Source of the DNA: Deltaproteobacteria bacterium RIFCSPHIGHO2_01_FULL_43_49 | Lineage (GTDB): Bacteria > UBA10199 > SPLOWO2-01-44-7 | Direction: 5' to 3' | DNA length: 64,000 nucleotides | NCBI GenBank assembly: GCA_001798075.1 | Contig: MGRG01000007.1 | Location: 1 to 64,000 of the forward strand | Part shown: one piece after another, positions 25,037-33,243 of the stretch | How positions within the stretch are numbered: the stretch's first letter is position 1 | Layout: each line of letters opens with the position of its first letter | Translations under genes and position numbers: made by a program | Notes under the pieces: model-generated | Seen by the model: the letters and a program-made list of their open reading frames with translations, nothing else | Databases searched by the model: none | Told to the model about the DNA's origin: nothing

Positions 25037-26362
25037 TCATTCAAAAATCTCCTTGAGACTTGCAACAGACTCTTCCAGATCAATTTTATCTTCCACACCT
25101 TGTTTCAAAAAGTTGTTTACCTCTTCAATTTTTTCAATGGCGTAATCGACTTTCGGGTCGGAACCGGCTTCATAAGCCCCAATCAAAATAAGATCGCGCT
25201 CTTTTTCATAGTTGGCAACCACTTCACGAAGTTTTTGTGCGGAGCTGCGATGTTCGTCATCAATAATCGAATCCATGACACGGCTAATACTTTTAGAAAC
25301 ATCAACGGCCGGATATTGACCACGAGTTGCCAAATCGCGTGACAAAATGATATGCCCGTCCAAAATCGAGCGAACTTCATCGGCGACCGGTTCATTCATG
25401 TCATCCCCTTCAACTAAAACGGTGTAAAAAGCGGTAATAGAGCCTTTGTCGGAATTGCCGGATCGCTCCAAAAGTCTGGGAAGGGTTGAAAAAACAGAAG
25501 GGGTAAAACCTTGTCTGGCCGGCGGTTCGCCAACAGCAAGCCCTACCTCACGCAAGGCTCTTGCAAAACGAGTTATGGAGTCCATCATCAATACAACCTG
25601 TTTTCCTTGATCTCTAAAATATTCAGCAATGGCTGTGGCGACATAAGCCGCTTTCAGACGAACTAGAGAAGGCTGGTCTGATGTGGAAACAATGACAACG
25701 GAGCGTTTCAAACCCTCTTCGCCTAAATCTTTTTCCAAAAAGTCACGCACTTCGCGACCGCGCTCGCCAACCAAACAAATCACATTGATTTCCGCTTTGG
25801 TGTTGCGCGCAACCATACCAATCAATGTCGACTTTCCAACACCCGCCGCAGAAAAAATACCGATACGCTGGCCTCTGCCAACGGTATTGAGCGCGTCAAT
25901 TGATTTAATCCCCAAAGAAATGGGTTGCAAAACACGCTCTCTCTTCAAAGCCTCAGGAGGGTTGGCATGAACAGGGTATTCTTTTTCGCAATGGAGTGGA
26001 CCTTTCGTCTCTTCATCGAGTGGATCACCAAGTCCATCCAAAACTCTTCCCAACAAATCGTAGCCGACGCGAACGGTCAAAGAAGAACCGGTGGGAATCA
26101 CATTGTTTCCAAGTCCAATTCCCTCCAAATCTCCCAAAGGCATGAGTAAAACTTCTTGATCGCGAAACCCAACTACTTCTGCCTTGATTGCCTGTTTGGC
26201 GTGATACGGTTCGATAAAACAAAGCTCGCCAATCCGCACGCCGGGCACTACAGCGCGCACCACCAAACCGGTTAACTCCGTTACCTTTCCTTTGATATTG
26301 TAGGTCGACACCGCGGAAAGGTTGTGATGATAGCTCGAAAAATCGATTGTTGGGTGTTCCAT
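25037..26362 (-). CDS. sctN: T3SS ATPase SctN (FliI/YscN family)
   Basis: A 441-aa ATPase of F1-beta type, read from ATG 26362, which follows the sctL stop with TTGGAG as ribosome site; ATG 26374 would add four residues. Walker A is AAGVGKST at about residues 162-169, Walker B is VVLMMDSITRFARA and the family signature GEPPARQGFTPSVFSTLPRLLERSG is present. It unfolds substrates and releases chaperones at the base of the export gate. It is preceded by sctL, its regulator. Confidence 0.95.
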   Translation of the reverse strand: MEHPTIDFSSYHHNLSAVSTYNIKGKVTELTGLVVRAVVPGVRIGELCFIEPYHAKQAIKAEVVGFRDQEVLLMPLGDLEGIGLGNNVIPTGSSLTVRVGYDLLGRVLDGLGDPLDEETKGPLHCEKEYPVHANPPEALKRERVLQPISLGIKSIDALNTVGRGQRIGIFSAAGVGKSTLIGMVARNTKAEINVICLVGERGREVRDFLEKDLGEEGLKRSVVIVSTSDQPSLVRLKAAYVATAIAEYFRDQGKQVVLMMDSITRFARALREVGLAVGEPPARQGFTPSVFSTLPRLLERSGNSDKGSITAFYTVLVEGDDMNEPVADEVRSILDGHIILSRDLATRGQYPAVDVSKSISRVMDSIIDDEHRSSAQKLREVVANYEKERDLILIGAYEAGSDPKVDYAIEKIEEVNNFLKQGVEDKIDLEESVASLKEIFE

Positions 26363-26363
26363 A

Positions 26364-27035
26364 TTAAACTCCAAGGGCTTTTCGGATGGCCTTCAGTTGG
26401 TTTTCGAGTTGGGCATCAATGGTCCCTACTTCTGTTTCGACAACACAGCCCCCTTTTTGGATGGTGTCATCTTCCTTAAAATGAAGGTGTTTGGTTCGAT
26501 CGAGAATATTTTTAAATTGCAAATCTTCGGTGCGCAAACGTTTCAAATCGTCGGGATGGAGGCGAACCACAATGCGATCCCCCAAAGAATGTTCAATCGC
26601 CTGACGCACAATGGAATAAATCGCTTCTTTGTGCTCCTCGACCAACTTGCCGATCACTTTTTCCGCGATGGCCATGACCAGCTTGATCATCTCTGGCTCG
26701 GAGTTGGCAAAAAATTCTTCCTTTAATTTTCTAATTTTTAAAATTTCTTCTGTCAGTTCGGCTTGTCCCTCTTCTTTTCCTTTGCGATAACCTTCCTTTT
26801 TTGCCTTTTCCATTTCGCTCTGAACGTGAGCCAACATCCCCTCCGCTTCTTGTTGAATTCGGTCCACCTCTTTTTGAGCCTCTTCAATCAAAATTTGGGC
26901 TTTATCTTGTGCGGATAATTCTGCCTTGGTGATCACACCGCTTCGTGGAGCCAAGACAGGATTATGCGACCTTTTAAAGCCCAATTTTTCGTCTACTTCG
27001 GCGCCCTTCACAATTTTTTTGACCATTTCATTCAT
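26364..27035 (-). CDS. sctL: SctL/FliH-like ATPase regulator
   Basis: A 223-aa protein. The N-terminal half is a charged coiled coil (KAQILIEEAQKEVDRIQQEAE...EEILKIRKLKEEFF) and the C-terminal half is the FliH-type domain (MAIAEKVIGKLVEEHKEAIYSIVRQAIEHSLGDRIVVRLHPDD). Two copies bind the N-terminus of SctN and tie it to the C-ring. Adjacent gene order with sctN supports the call. Confidence 0.9.
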   Translation of the reverse strand: MNEMVKKIVKGAEVDEKLGFKRSHNPVLAPRSGVITKAELSAQDKAQILIEEAQKEVDRIQQEAEGMLAHVQSEMEKAKKEGYRKGKEEGQAELTEEILKIRKLKEEFFANSEPEMIKLVMAIAEKVIGKLVEEHKEAIYSIVRQAIEHSLGDRIVVRLHPDDLKRLRTEDLQFKNILDRTKHLHFKEDDTIQKGGCVVETEVGTIDAQLENQLKAIRKALGV

Positions 27036-27057
27036 AATAATAACCTAAAAATCCCTT

Positions 27058-28029
27058 TCACGCAGCCTCTCTTTTCGACTCTCCAGACCGGATAGAATCG
27101 ATCTTCCCTTTCTTGCTTAAATCTAAAACATGTTCCACCACCCACTCTTTTCTCTTCGTCCCCTTTTCAGGGCTAAAGCCCAGAGCTTGTTCATCCATAC
27201 AGCGCTTAAAAAGATAGGCATTTTCCGGAGAGAGTTTCTGTTTGAGTGCTTCAAAGAAAAAAGAATCTGCTGGCGACATCGCTTTGGCCAAGGCCTCCAA
27301 TCCTAATTCTTTCAAAAAATGTTCCACTCCCTTTTCATCACTGTTTAATTCCAAAACCGAATATTTAGCATCTTTCAAAAGCCACCTTGCTTGTGGGCTA
27401 AAGCGTTTGATCCGATGCAAAATTTCTTTGGCATCTTGAATGCCAAAACGATTCAAAACCATTTGCAAAATTTTTCTGCCGGAGCCAACCATTGAGAGGG
27501 CCAATTCGCTAAGCCCCAGCTCCCGAAATAAAAGCTCTAGTTCTTCAATCTTGAGGCAATAGAGTTGATGAAATCCAAAGGACTCCCTCTGCCTGGAAAT
27601 GCGCATCGGGACAAAATGGCGCTCAAAACGCCTGCGAATGAGATTCAAAATTTCTGTCGGGACATAGAAGGCCTCTACCAATTTTGGGAGTTGCATGACA
27701 ATTCTTTTGGGTAAATGTTCCAATAAATAGCGAACATGTTTGGAAGGAAGATGTCTTAAAATCACTCCAATCACGCGTGGGGATTCTCTCTTGAGTGCCT
27801 CTACAAGCCAAGCAGGATGAACCTCAGCGATCCCCGAAAAAGATTCTTGAGCGCGCAATGCTTTTAGCTGGCTGGGGATTTCCTCTTTTTTGAAACTTTC
27901 AAGAAAAGCCTGAAGCGTTGCCCCAAATTCAGGCTGGATATAGTCCAAAAGAGTGATGGCTTCTTCTTTTCCCTCCAAGAGGGCCAACATGCCAACGACT
28001 TTCAAATGAGTTTTTTCTTTTTCCATCAT
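27058..28029 (-). CDS. FliG-like protein at the sctK position
   Basis: A 323-aa, mostly helical protein. Residues 70-125 match the middle domain of FliG (WLVEALKRESPRVIGVILRHLP then LLEHLPKRIVMQLPKL), the part that pairs with FliF and FliM in flagella. The C-terminal third is more divergent, and the charged torque helix that acts with the motor is not obvious. The gene lies between sctI and sctL, exactly where fliG lies in flagellar operons and sctK in injectisomes. A structural adaptor between SctJ ring and C-ring is the likely role, without rotation. Confidence 0.75.
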   Translation of the reverse strand: MMEKEKTHLKVVGMLALLEGKEEAITLLDYIQPEFGATLQAFLESFKKEEIPSQLKALRAQESFSGIAEVHPAWLVEALKRESPRVIGVILRHLPSKHVRYLLEHLPKRIVMQLPKLVEAFYVPTEILNLIRRRFERHFVPMRISRQRESFGFHQLYCLKIEELELLFRELGLSELALSMVGSGRKILQMVLNRFGIQDAKEILHRIKRFSPQARWLLKDAKYSVLELNSDEKGVEHFLKELGLEALAKAMSPADSFFFEALKQKLSPENAYLFKRCMDEQALGFSPEKGTKRKEWVVEHVLDLSKKGKIDSIRSGESKREAA

Positions 28030-28034
28030 ACATA

Positions 28035-28526
28035 TTACTGAATCTGCGTATTCATCACTCCCTTGAAGGAGGAGACCGCAAGCTCGACCGACTTAACTGT
28101 TAATTCGGTCATCTGTGCAACGTGAAACACATGGGCCTGTATGGCCAATAATTCCTGATTGCTGAATTTTTTGCCCCCATACAACACTTCGTTGACTAAA
28201 TTATCCATATGCATTTGCTGCTGATTGAATTCAGAAAGCATGTCGACAACCTTTTCTCCACCGGTCGGTTCAAAACGATTGGTAACGTCACTTTTCATAT
28301 CAAAGGGAATATCTTGCGCAGACATGGCCTGAGTTGCACCATTGGGTAGCATCTGGTTTTCACCCGGATAACCCAGCATCTCTGCAAAACCCATCTCTTC
28401 GCCGGTATTTTGCAACATATTATAAAATTCACTTTGCTCCCCCTGCACTGGCTTGTTTTCAACTTGAGAATTCTCTGCAGCCTTTTGCAAAACTTGGGTC
28501 GCTAATTTTTCTGCGATGACTGACAT
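28035..28526 (-). CDS. sctI: T3SS inner rod protein SctI
   Basis: A 163-aa protein. The last 45 residues (FSNQELLAIQAHVFHVAQM then VKSVELAVSSFKGVMNTQ) show the conserved SctI/YscI C-terminal helix, which connects the needle to the export gate. The N-terminal 100 residues are Gln/Asn/Glu-rich and probably disordered, making the protein longer than Yersinia YscI (115 aa). It is located between the sigma factor and the FliG-like protein. Confidence 0.8.
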   Translation of the reverse strand: MSVIAEKLATQVLQKAAENSQVENKPVQGEQSEFYNMLQNTGEEMGFAEMLGYPGENQMLPNGATQAMSAQDIPFDMKSDVTNRFEPTGGEKVVDMLSEFNQQQMHMDNLVNEVLYGGKKFSNQELLAIQAHVFHVAQMTELTVKSVELAVSSFKGVMNTQIQ

Positions 28527-28532
28527 AAAATT

Positions 28533-29354
28533 TTACTCCTTCTCCTCGTCTTCTTCCGATGTTTCCTTAATTTTCTCCATCAAGAGGCCAAGGGCCCTTG
28601 CATGAAGCCTGGAAGTCCACGATTTTGACAACTTAAGTTCTTCCCCCACCTCTTCCAATGTTTTATTTTGAAAGTAATACATTTTGACTAATTTCTTTTC
28701 AATGGGCGGCAAAGAATTAATGGCCTCGCGCATGTGCAAACGAATTTGTCTAAATTCAGCATTCTTTTCCAAATCGGGCGCATCTTTGTCTTCGACATCC
28801 ATATCGTCTGACGAATCCAACGAAATAATATAGATGGATGACAAACTATTGACCGTTTCAGCAACTTCCTCTTCTTCTGGTTCTAAGGTACGTGAATCGG
28901 CATATTGCGACATGTATTGCAAATAATCATTGGCTGCCTCTTCGAATTTTAATTTGGCGTAGAGTGTTCTAGGAATCCATCCTGCTTTTCTCAAGCCATC
29001 GTAGATCGCACCTTTGATACGATAATAAGCAAACGTTTTGAAATCGACACCCACTGCTTCGTCATAGCGCTTAGCCGCTTCCAAAAGTCCAAGTCTGGCG
29101 GAACACAACACTTCGTCGTATTCAACAACGGTTGAAAGGCTTTGATAAACGCGACTCGCTATGGAAGCTGCGTAGGGCATATGTTGTGCAATCAATTCGT
29201 CTCTCTTCTTTAAAGCCTCCAACTCTTTCTTGGTTAGTTTAGAAGGAGAAGGTTCTTTGAGTGGCAAGGAAGCTCGTTTGACCTGTGAGCCCCCTCGAAC
29301 AATCTCTTTTAACCTTCCAAGAATAGGTTTTTGCTTTAAAGCCTGTTTTGCCAT
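28533..29354 (-). CDS. FliA-type (sigma-28 family) RNA polymerase sigma factor
   Basis: A 273-aa sigma factor. Region 2 is at about 50-135 (FKTFAYYRIKGAIYDGLRKAGWIPR is the group 3 signature) and region 4 at about 215-265 (LPPIEKKLVKMYYFQNKTLEEVGEELKLS, helix-turn-helix). It lacks region 1.1, as in FliA and WhiG. The gene begins the T3SS operon, 6 bp before sctI, and is itself preceded by a sigma-54 promoter. FliA-type promoters in front of T3SS-linked genes across the window are its probable targets. No flagellin, hook or motor genes are present, so it appears dedicated to the secretion system, although a flagellar role elsewhere in the genome cannot be excluded. Confidence 0.9.
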   Translation of the reverse strand: MAKQALKQKPILGRLKEIVRGGSQVKRASLPLKEPSPSKLTKKELEALKKRDELIAQHMPYAASIASRVYQSLSTVVEYDEVLCSARLGLLEAAKRYDEAVGVDFKTFAYYRIKGAIYDGLRKAGWIPRTLYAKLKFEEAANDYLQYMSQYADSRTLEPEEEEVAETVNSLSSIYIISLDSSDDMDVEDKDAPDLEKNAEFRQIRLHMREAINSLPPIEKKLVKMYYFQNKTLEEVGEELKLSKSWTSRLHARALGLLMEKIKETSEEDEEKE

Positions 29355-29392
29355 AAACCGCCCCTTAAATAAAAATCCTCCGGACTTTAGTT

Positions 29393-29408
29393 TGCAGAAA
29401 CTGTGCCA
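29393..29408 (-). promoter_or_regulatory. Sigma-54 promoter of the sigma factor/T3SS operon
   Basis: TGGCAC-AGTTTC-TGCA on the minus strand: GG at 29406-29407 and GC at 29394-29395 with exactly 10 nt between, as required for sigma-54 (-24/-12). It lies about 40 bp upstream of the FliA-like start codon. Confidence 0.85.
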
Positions 29409-29863
29409 AAGGCTTTGAAAGAGGCTGAAATGATGCTAATATATAACTTGTTGATTTTATTATTGTTTTTAATTTTATTCGGTGGAGAAGGAATTAAAGG
29501 GTTTTGATCAGATAAGCCAACTGGGGTGATTTCTCTCCAATTTGACCCTAAAAAAAGTGCCTGACCCCCACCAGAATTGGTGGGGTGCTCCTGAAGCCCT
29601 TTCCTTGGGTGGTGCCCTTGAAAAAGGGGGTCCTCTTCAAAAGCCTGCCAGGCAAGCAACCCATATCTCCAAACATCCTTCAGAGGCAACTTTTTTTACC
29701 CCACTGGTGGGTTCAAATAAGTGTTGATTCTCTATACATACTGTCCTATTAGCGAAACATAGTGTTCTAGTAATGAGACAATTTAATTTATTGTGAAAAT
29801 ACGAAGGATGGCTAAGCCGTTGATTCTCAAAGAATTCATTTTCGAACAGGTTGCCTCTTAATT

Positions 29864-29880
29864 GGCACAAAAAATGCTAT
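29864..29880 (+). promoter_or_regulatory. Sigma-54 promoter of the activator gene
   Basis: TTGGCAC-AAAAAA-TGCTA: GG at 29865-29866 and GC at 29877-29878 with 10 nt between. It lies about 30 bp upstream of ATG 29911, implying that the activator switches on its own gene. Confidence 0.8.
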
Positions 29881-29910
29881 TACCGAGCTTGTCCAAAAAA
29901 AGGAGGGGTT

Positions 29911-31281
29911 ATGAAGGATGAAAAATTAGAGTTGCTTGTTCTTGAAGATGAAAAAAGTGCAATAGAGGCACTCGAATTTATCTTAAAGCCCAAATATAAA
30001 GTTCAGTTTGCAACCCGTTGCCAAGAAGCAATCCAAAAATTTGATCAGGATCATTTTGATGTTGTCTTGCTCGACTTAAAACTCCCGGATGGAAACGGGG
30101 CCGATATTCTAAAACATATTCGCCAGAATAAACCCGATCAGGAAGTCATTGTCATCAGTGCCAATGAAGATGTCCAAGGCGCCATTGAAATCATGAAATT
30201 GGGGGCCTCCGATTATCTCTTGAAACCGGTCAACAAAGAAACTCTCTTAAAATCGATAGGGAAAATTGAAAAGAATATGAGGCTTTCCTGGGAAAAGACA
30301 GTCCTCTTACAAAAAGTCCAAGATTCTGAAAATCGCTATCATGGTATTATTGGCCAGTCGCTTGCCATCCGACATATTTGTGAAACCATTGCCAAATTAA
30401 AAGGAACCGAGACTTATATTTTATTGATGGGTGAAAGTGGTGTCGGAAAAGAGGTCATTACCCACGCGATACACAAACAAGAAGGCGATTCTTTGAGACC
30501 CTTTGTCGCCGTCAATTGCGCAGCCATTCCAGAAAATCTTTTGGAATCGGAATTGTTTGGACATGAGAAGGGGGCCTTTACCGGCGCCAACCAGTCACGG
30601 ATTGGCAAATTCGTTCAAGCCAATGGTGGCGATATTTTTCTGGATGAAATCGCCTGCATGTCACCTACCCTTCAAGCCAAATTGTTGCGTGTCTTGCAAG
30701 ACAAACAGGTCGAACCTTTAGGGAGCACCCGAAAAATCAAATCCAATTTCCGTGTGATTGCAGCCACCAACCAAGATATTAAATCGGTGATTGAAAAGGG
30801 AACTTTCAGACAAGACCTCTATTTTAGATTGCAAGGGGTTGAAATTTATATCCCCCCGTTGAGGGCCAGGCCAGAAGATATCCCCCTTTTGGTGGAATAC
30901 ATTCTTAAAAATTTAGCCCCCAAATTTGGGGTGAGACACTTTTCGGAAGCCGCCATGAAGACGATGATGGAATATGATTGGCCGGGCAATGTGAGAGAGC
31001 TCAAAAACACGGTGGAGAATGTTTTAATCTTGTGCCGCGATGAGTTGATTGAGGAAAGACACCTCCCCCCCACCATTCGTCAAACCAGAACGAAGTGCGA
31101 ACAAAATATGTTTAGCCATCTGCGAGCCAATATCAAAAACTATGAAAAAGATGTGATTGTGGCGGCGCTAAAACGCTATCGAGGAAACAAAAGCAGGGCC
31201 TCTAAGGAGTTGGGGATTTCGAGAAGTATTTTATATCGAAAAATGAAGGCGCTCGATCTGGAAGAAAACGAGATTTTTTAG
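29911..31281 (+). CDS. NtrC-family sigma-54-dependent response regulator
   Basis: A 456-aa regulator, read from ATG 29911, which is preceded by AAAAGGAGG. An N-terminal receiver domain (phospho-acceptor Asp55, Lys105) is followed by an AAA+ domain with Walker A GESGVGKE (164-171), the sigma-54 contact loop GAFTGA (211-216) and NFRVIAATNQD. A Fis-type DNA-binding helix-turn-helix ends the protein (KRYRGNKSRASKELGISRSILYRK). It is similar to FleR/FlrC-type flagellar activators. Divergent from the sigma factor operon and with sigma-54 sites on both sides, it is the probable top regulator of the secretion system. Confidence 0.9.
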   Translation: MKDEKLELLVLEDEKSAIEALEFILKPKYKVQFATRCQEAIQKFDQDHFDVVLLDLKLPDGNGADILKHIRQNKPDQEVIVISANEDVQGAIEIMKLGASDYLLKPVNKETLLKSIGKIEKNMRLSWEKTVLLQKVQDSENRYHGIIGQSLAIRHICETIAKLKGTETYILLMGESGVGKEVITHAIHKQEGDSLRPFVAVNCAAIPENLLESELFGHEKGAFTGANQSRIGKFVQANGGDIFLDEIACMSPTLQAKLLRVLQDKQVEPLGSTRKIKSNFRVIAATNQDIKSVIEKGTFRQDLYFRLQGVEIYIPPLRARPEDIPLLVEYILKNLAPKFGVRHFSEAAMKTMMEYDWPGNVRELKNTVENVLILCRDELIEERHLPPTIRQTRTKCEQNMFSHLRANIKNYEKDVIVAALKRYRGNKSRASKELGISRSILYRKMKALDLEENEIF

Positions 31282-31664
31282 GCTTTGGACGAGTGAGATT
31301 TACGAACAACGCGGCGATGCTCTAACAAAACATCCACCGTTTCTTCACCGGCTTCGTTGGCAACCGTTTCTGAAAAACCTTCTTTCATCATTCTTTTGCG
31401 CACCTCTTCTTCCATCTGACTGACATCGGTGGGAAGGTGCCCCCTGGCTTCATTGGAAAAAGGAGACAAAGCCCTCTGCAGAATAGCCAATTTTTGTTCT
31501 TCACTTAAACGCGATTTGCGTTGTGTAATGGCTTTGAGCGCATCGACCGGCTTCGCTGCAAAAGGAGATACAGCAGAACTACTTTCACTAGTGGAAGAAA
31601 CAGACTTGGAAGAACTAATTTTTCCGAAGGGTAAAACATTCGAAGTTTTGCGAATCGTAACCAT
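31278..31664 (-). CDS. Small Ser-rich protein, possible T3SS substrate or anti-sigma factor
   Basis: A 128-aa protein, read from ATG 31664. Upstream residues overlap a TATAAT motif (about 31671-31676), which suggests a leaderless mRNA starting close to the ATG. The first 45 residues are Ser/Thr/Lys-rich and disordered, like T3SS secretion signals; the rest is helical and charged. Size, disorder and position next to regulators resemble FlgM, which leaves through the flagellar T3SS to free FliA, but there is no clear FlgM motif. It converges on the activator gene with a 4-bp overlap of stop regions. Confidence 0.5.
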   Translation of the reverse strand: MVTIRKTSNVLPFGKISSSKSVSSTSESSSAVSPFAAKPVDALKAITQRKSRLSEEQKLAILQRALSPFSNEARGHLPTDVSQMEEEVRKRMMKEGFSETVANEAGEETVDVLLEHRRVVRKSHSSKA

Positions 31665-31671
31665 AGGGGCA

Positions 31672-32100
31672 TTATATCCTATGGGCCATTGAAAGAGAAG
31701 CCCCATCCCTTGCAAATAAAACATCCATAATCATCGCGCTTTTAGGAGAAATTCCCACTCCACTTGCCGGTTGGATTCCACCGAAGCCCCCTAAATCGAG
31801 ACCTGGAAAACTAACATTTTCAGGATTCCGCTTACCCGCTGCCTCCATCTGTTTTTGATACGATTTGGCCTGAATTTGATCACCGATAGAACCGAGTCCA
31901 TACATACCAGCAGCGCCCAACGCCGCGGGAGGAAAAATAAACGATAAGGGAGCCGCAATGGCTCCAAAAAACTTGCCGACACCAGAAAGAAGACGGGCAA
32001 AAAAACCGGGTTTCTTAACCTCGGCTTGCCAGGCAGGCCTCCCCGTTGTCTGACGCATTTCAAATTTGACTAAATCGGGCCTAACGGTTTGCAATGTCAT
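31672..32100 (-). CDS. Small secreted-type protein with hydrophobic segment
   Basis: A 142-aa protein with one hydrophobic Gly/Ala-rich segment at about 40-72 (FFGAIAAPLSFIFPPAALGAAGMYG) and a Gly/Ser-rich second half. There is no Sec signal peptide. A FliA-type promoter and TGAGGGG ribosome site lie directly upstream. Proteins with one such segment in T3SS loci are often minor translocators or membrane-inserting effectors; this is a guess from pattern and location. It starts with the same codons (MTL) and nearly the same promoter as the 191-aa protein at 33870. Confidence 0.6.
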   Translation of the reverse strand: MTLQTVRPDLVKFEMRQTTGRPAWQAEVKKPGFFARLLSGVGKFFGAIAAPLSFIFPPAALGAAGMYGLGSIGDQIQAKSYQKQMEAAGKRNPENVSFPGLDLGGFGGIQPASGVGISPKSAMIMDVLFARDGASLSMAHRI

Positions 32101-32118
32101 AAAAACCCCTCAATAGTA

Positions 32119-32149
32119 TTATCGGTTTAGAGGTGAGCCAAAGTTGCTT
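32119..32149 (-). promoter_or_regulatory. FliA-type promoter of the 142-aa protein
   Basis: AAGCAACTTT (32140-32149), 13 nt, ACCGATAA (32119-32126), followed by TGAGGGG and ATG 32100. Confidence 0.8.
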
Positions 32150-32154
32150 ATGAA

Positions 32155-32212
32155 CACCCCCTCTCCTTTTATTCCTCTCCCTCGAGGGGAGAGGAGATAT
32201 GGTGAGGGTGTT
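32155..32212. repeat. Dispersed CCTCTCCC palindromic repeat
   Basis: CACCCCCTCTCC pairs with GGTGAGGGTG and encloses CCTCTCCCTCGAGGGGAGAGG. It is a near copy of 18843-18897 and directly follows the sctJ stop, so it could act as its terminator. Confidence 0.7.
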
Positions 32213-32213
32213 A

Positions 32214-33242
32214 TTAACCTTCTTGTCTAGGCTCTCTGGTTCCCTGAGGAAGCCTTCTGGGGGTGCCACCCTCCATCACCTGCCCTTCTAGGGCTGCATG
32301 GGCTCCCCCTCCTTTAATGGCCTTCAACTCCTGGCGCATCCGGCTTGCTTGAATAATGCTGACAACAAGAAAAACCGACAAAATGATGAGGACCACAAAA
32401 AAGACAATCAGATAAATTTTTAGGCGATCTCTAGAATCGGTGTCCAGTTTCAAACCCATCAAACGGACAGGAGTGGTTGTCGCCGCTAACGCTGCATCGG
32501 AATCTTTCATGTCACCAGGCTTGGGCAGCGTCACTGTCTCACCAGGGCGCAAGGTCGTCCCCGTTGGCGCCATGTAGTTGATAATGACTGCCACATCTCG
32601 CGCAGACATCCCCTCCACGGAGTTGGCAACAAATTCTTGAACTTTTAGTTCACTCAAAGAAGCTTGTCCTTTTGGAGCAGTCTGTGCCTTGATCACAATC
32701 GAAGCGGTGGGGTGTTTTTTCTCATCTCTTCCTAGCTCGTCTTGTTCCGGAAGATTCAAGACAACATCAACATCGACAACATCGGGTAACTTTTTGAGGG
32801 AATTAATAATCTCCCCTTTTTGCGCCAAAAGATAGCGAGCCCGTTCTTCGGCCGGCGTGCGAATCCATCCGGAAGAACCTTTGGCCTGATAGACTTCTTG
32901 TAAGCCAGGGGAACGGGGAGAAATCACATTGCCACTGACAATCAACTCCCTGGCCTTGGCCAACATTTCTTGATCGACTTTGACTGACCAAAAAGTTTCA
33001 TTTTGTCTGGTCTCCTTAGCAAGCTCCGCTTGAATTCCGTTTTGCTGTAAAAGGACCATGACCTTGTTGGCATCTTCTTGGGTCAAGTCGTTGTAAAGCA
33101 CCACGCGGCCGCAAGCCGTCAGGCACAGGACAAGAAATATAATGATAAAAAAGTTACGGGTGGCCCGGAGTGTTTGTTGTGGGGTTTTGTTAGGGGCCCC
33201 CACAAAAACACGGAGGGACAGGCCCCATAACTTTTTTGACAT
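32214..33242 (-). CDS. sctJ: T3SS inner membrane ring lipoprotein SctJ (YscJ/PrgK)
   Basis: A 342-aa lipoprotein, read from ATG 33242, which follows the upstream stop after one base. The signal peptide (MSKKLWG, then a palindromic insert, then FFIIIFLVLCLTAC with lipobox LTAC) precedes the two YscJ ring-building domains (VVLYNDLTQEDANKVMVLLQ; AEERARYLLAQKGEIINSLKKLPDVVDVDVVLNLP) and a C-terminal transmembrane helix (about 275-300, IYLIVFFVVLIILSVFLVV). The lipobox and single C-terminal helix identify an injectisome rather than the flagellar FliF ring. The signal peptide carries about 20 extra residues from a repeat. Confidence 0.95.
   Translation of the reverse strand: MSKKLWGLSLRVFVGAPNKTPQQTLRATRNFFIIIFLVLCLTACGRVVLYNDLTQEDANKVMVLLQQNGIQAELAKETRQNETFWSVKVDQEMLAKARELIVSGNVISPRSPGLQEVYQAKGSSGWIRTPAEERARYLLAQKGEIINSLKKLPDVVDVDVVLNLPEQDELGRDEKKHPTASIVIKAQTAPKGQASLSELKVQEFVANSVEGMSARDVAVIINYMAPTGTTLRPGETVTLPKPGDMKDSDAALAATTTPVRLMGLKLDTDSRDRLKIYLIVFFVVLIILSVFLVVSIIQASRMRQELKAIKGGGAHAALEGQVMEGGTPRRLPQGTREPRQEG
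33147..33240. repeat. In-frame palindromic element, copy C (in SctJ signal peptide)
   Basis: The arms AAAAAAGTTA (33147-33156) and TAACTTTTTT (33228-33237) enclose the same core as copy B. Read on the minus strand it encodes LSLRVFVGAPNKTPQQTLR, matching copy A. The arm sequence differs from that of the other copies, yet remains self-complementary. Confidence 0.85.
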
Positions 33243-33243
33243 C

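Larger units (their letters stand above)
29355..29910. other. Divergent control region between the T3SS operon and the sigma-54 activator
   Basis: A 556-bp region without a gene. It has one sigma-54 promoter at each end, an IR CCCCACCA..TGGTGGGG near 29570-29590 and a CCCACTGGTGGG near 29702. The short palindromes in the middle could be activator binding sites for both promoters; this is inference. Confidence 0.6.
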
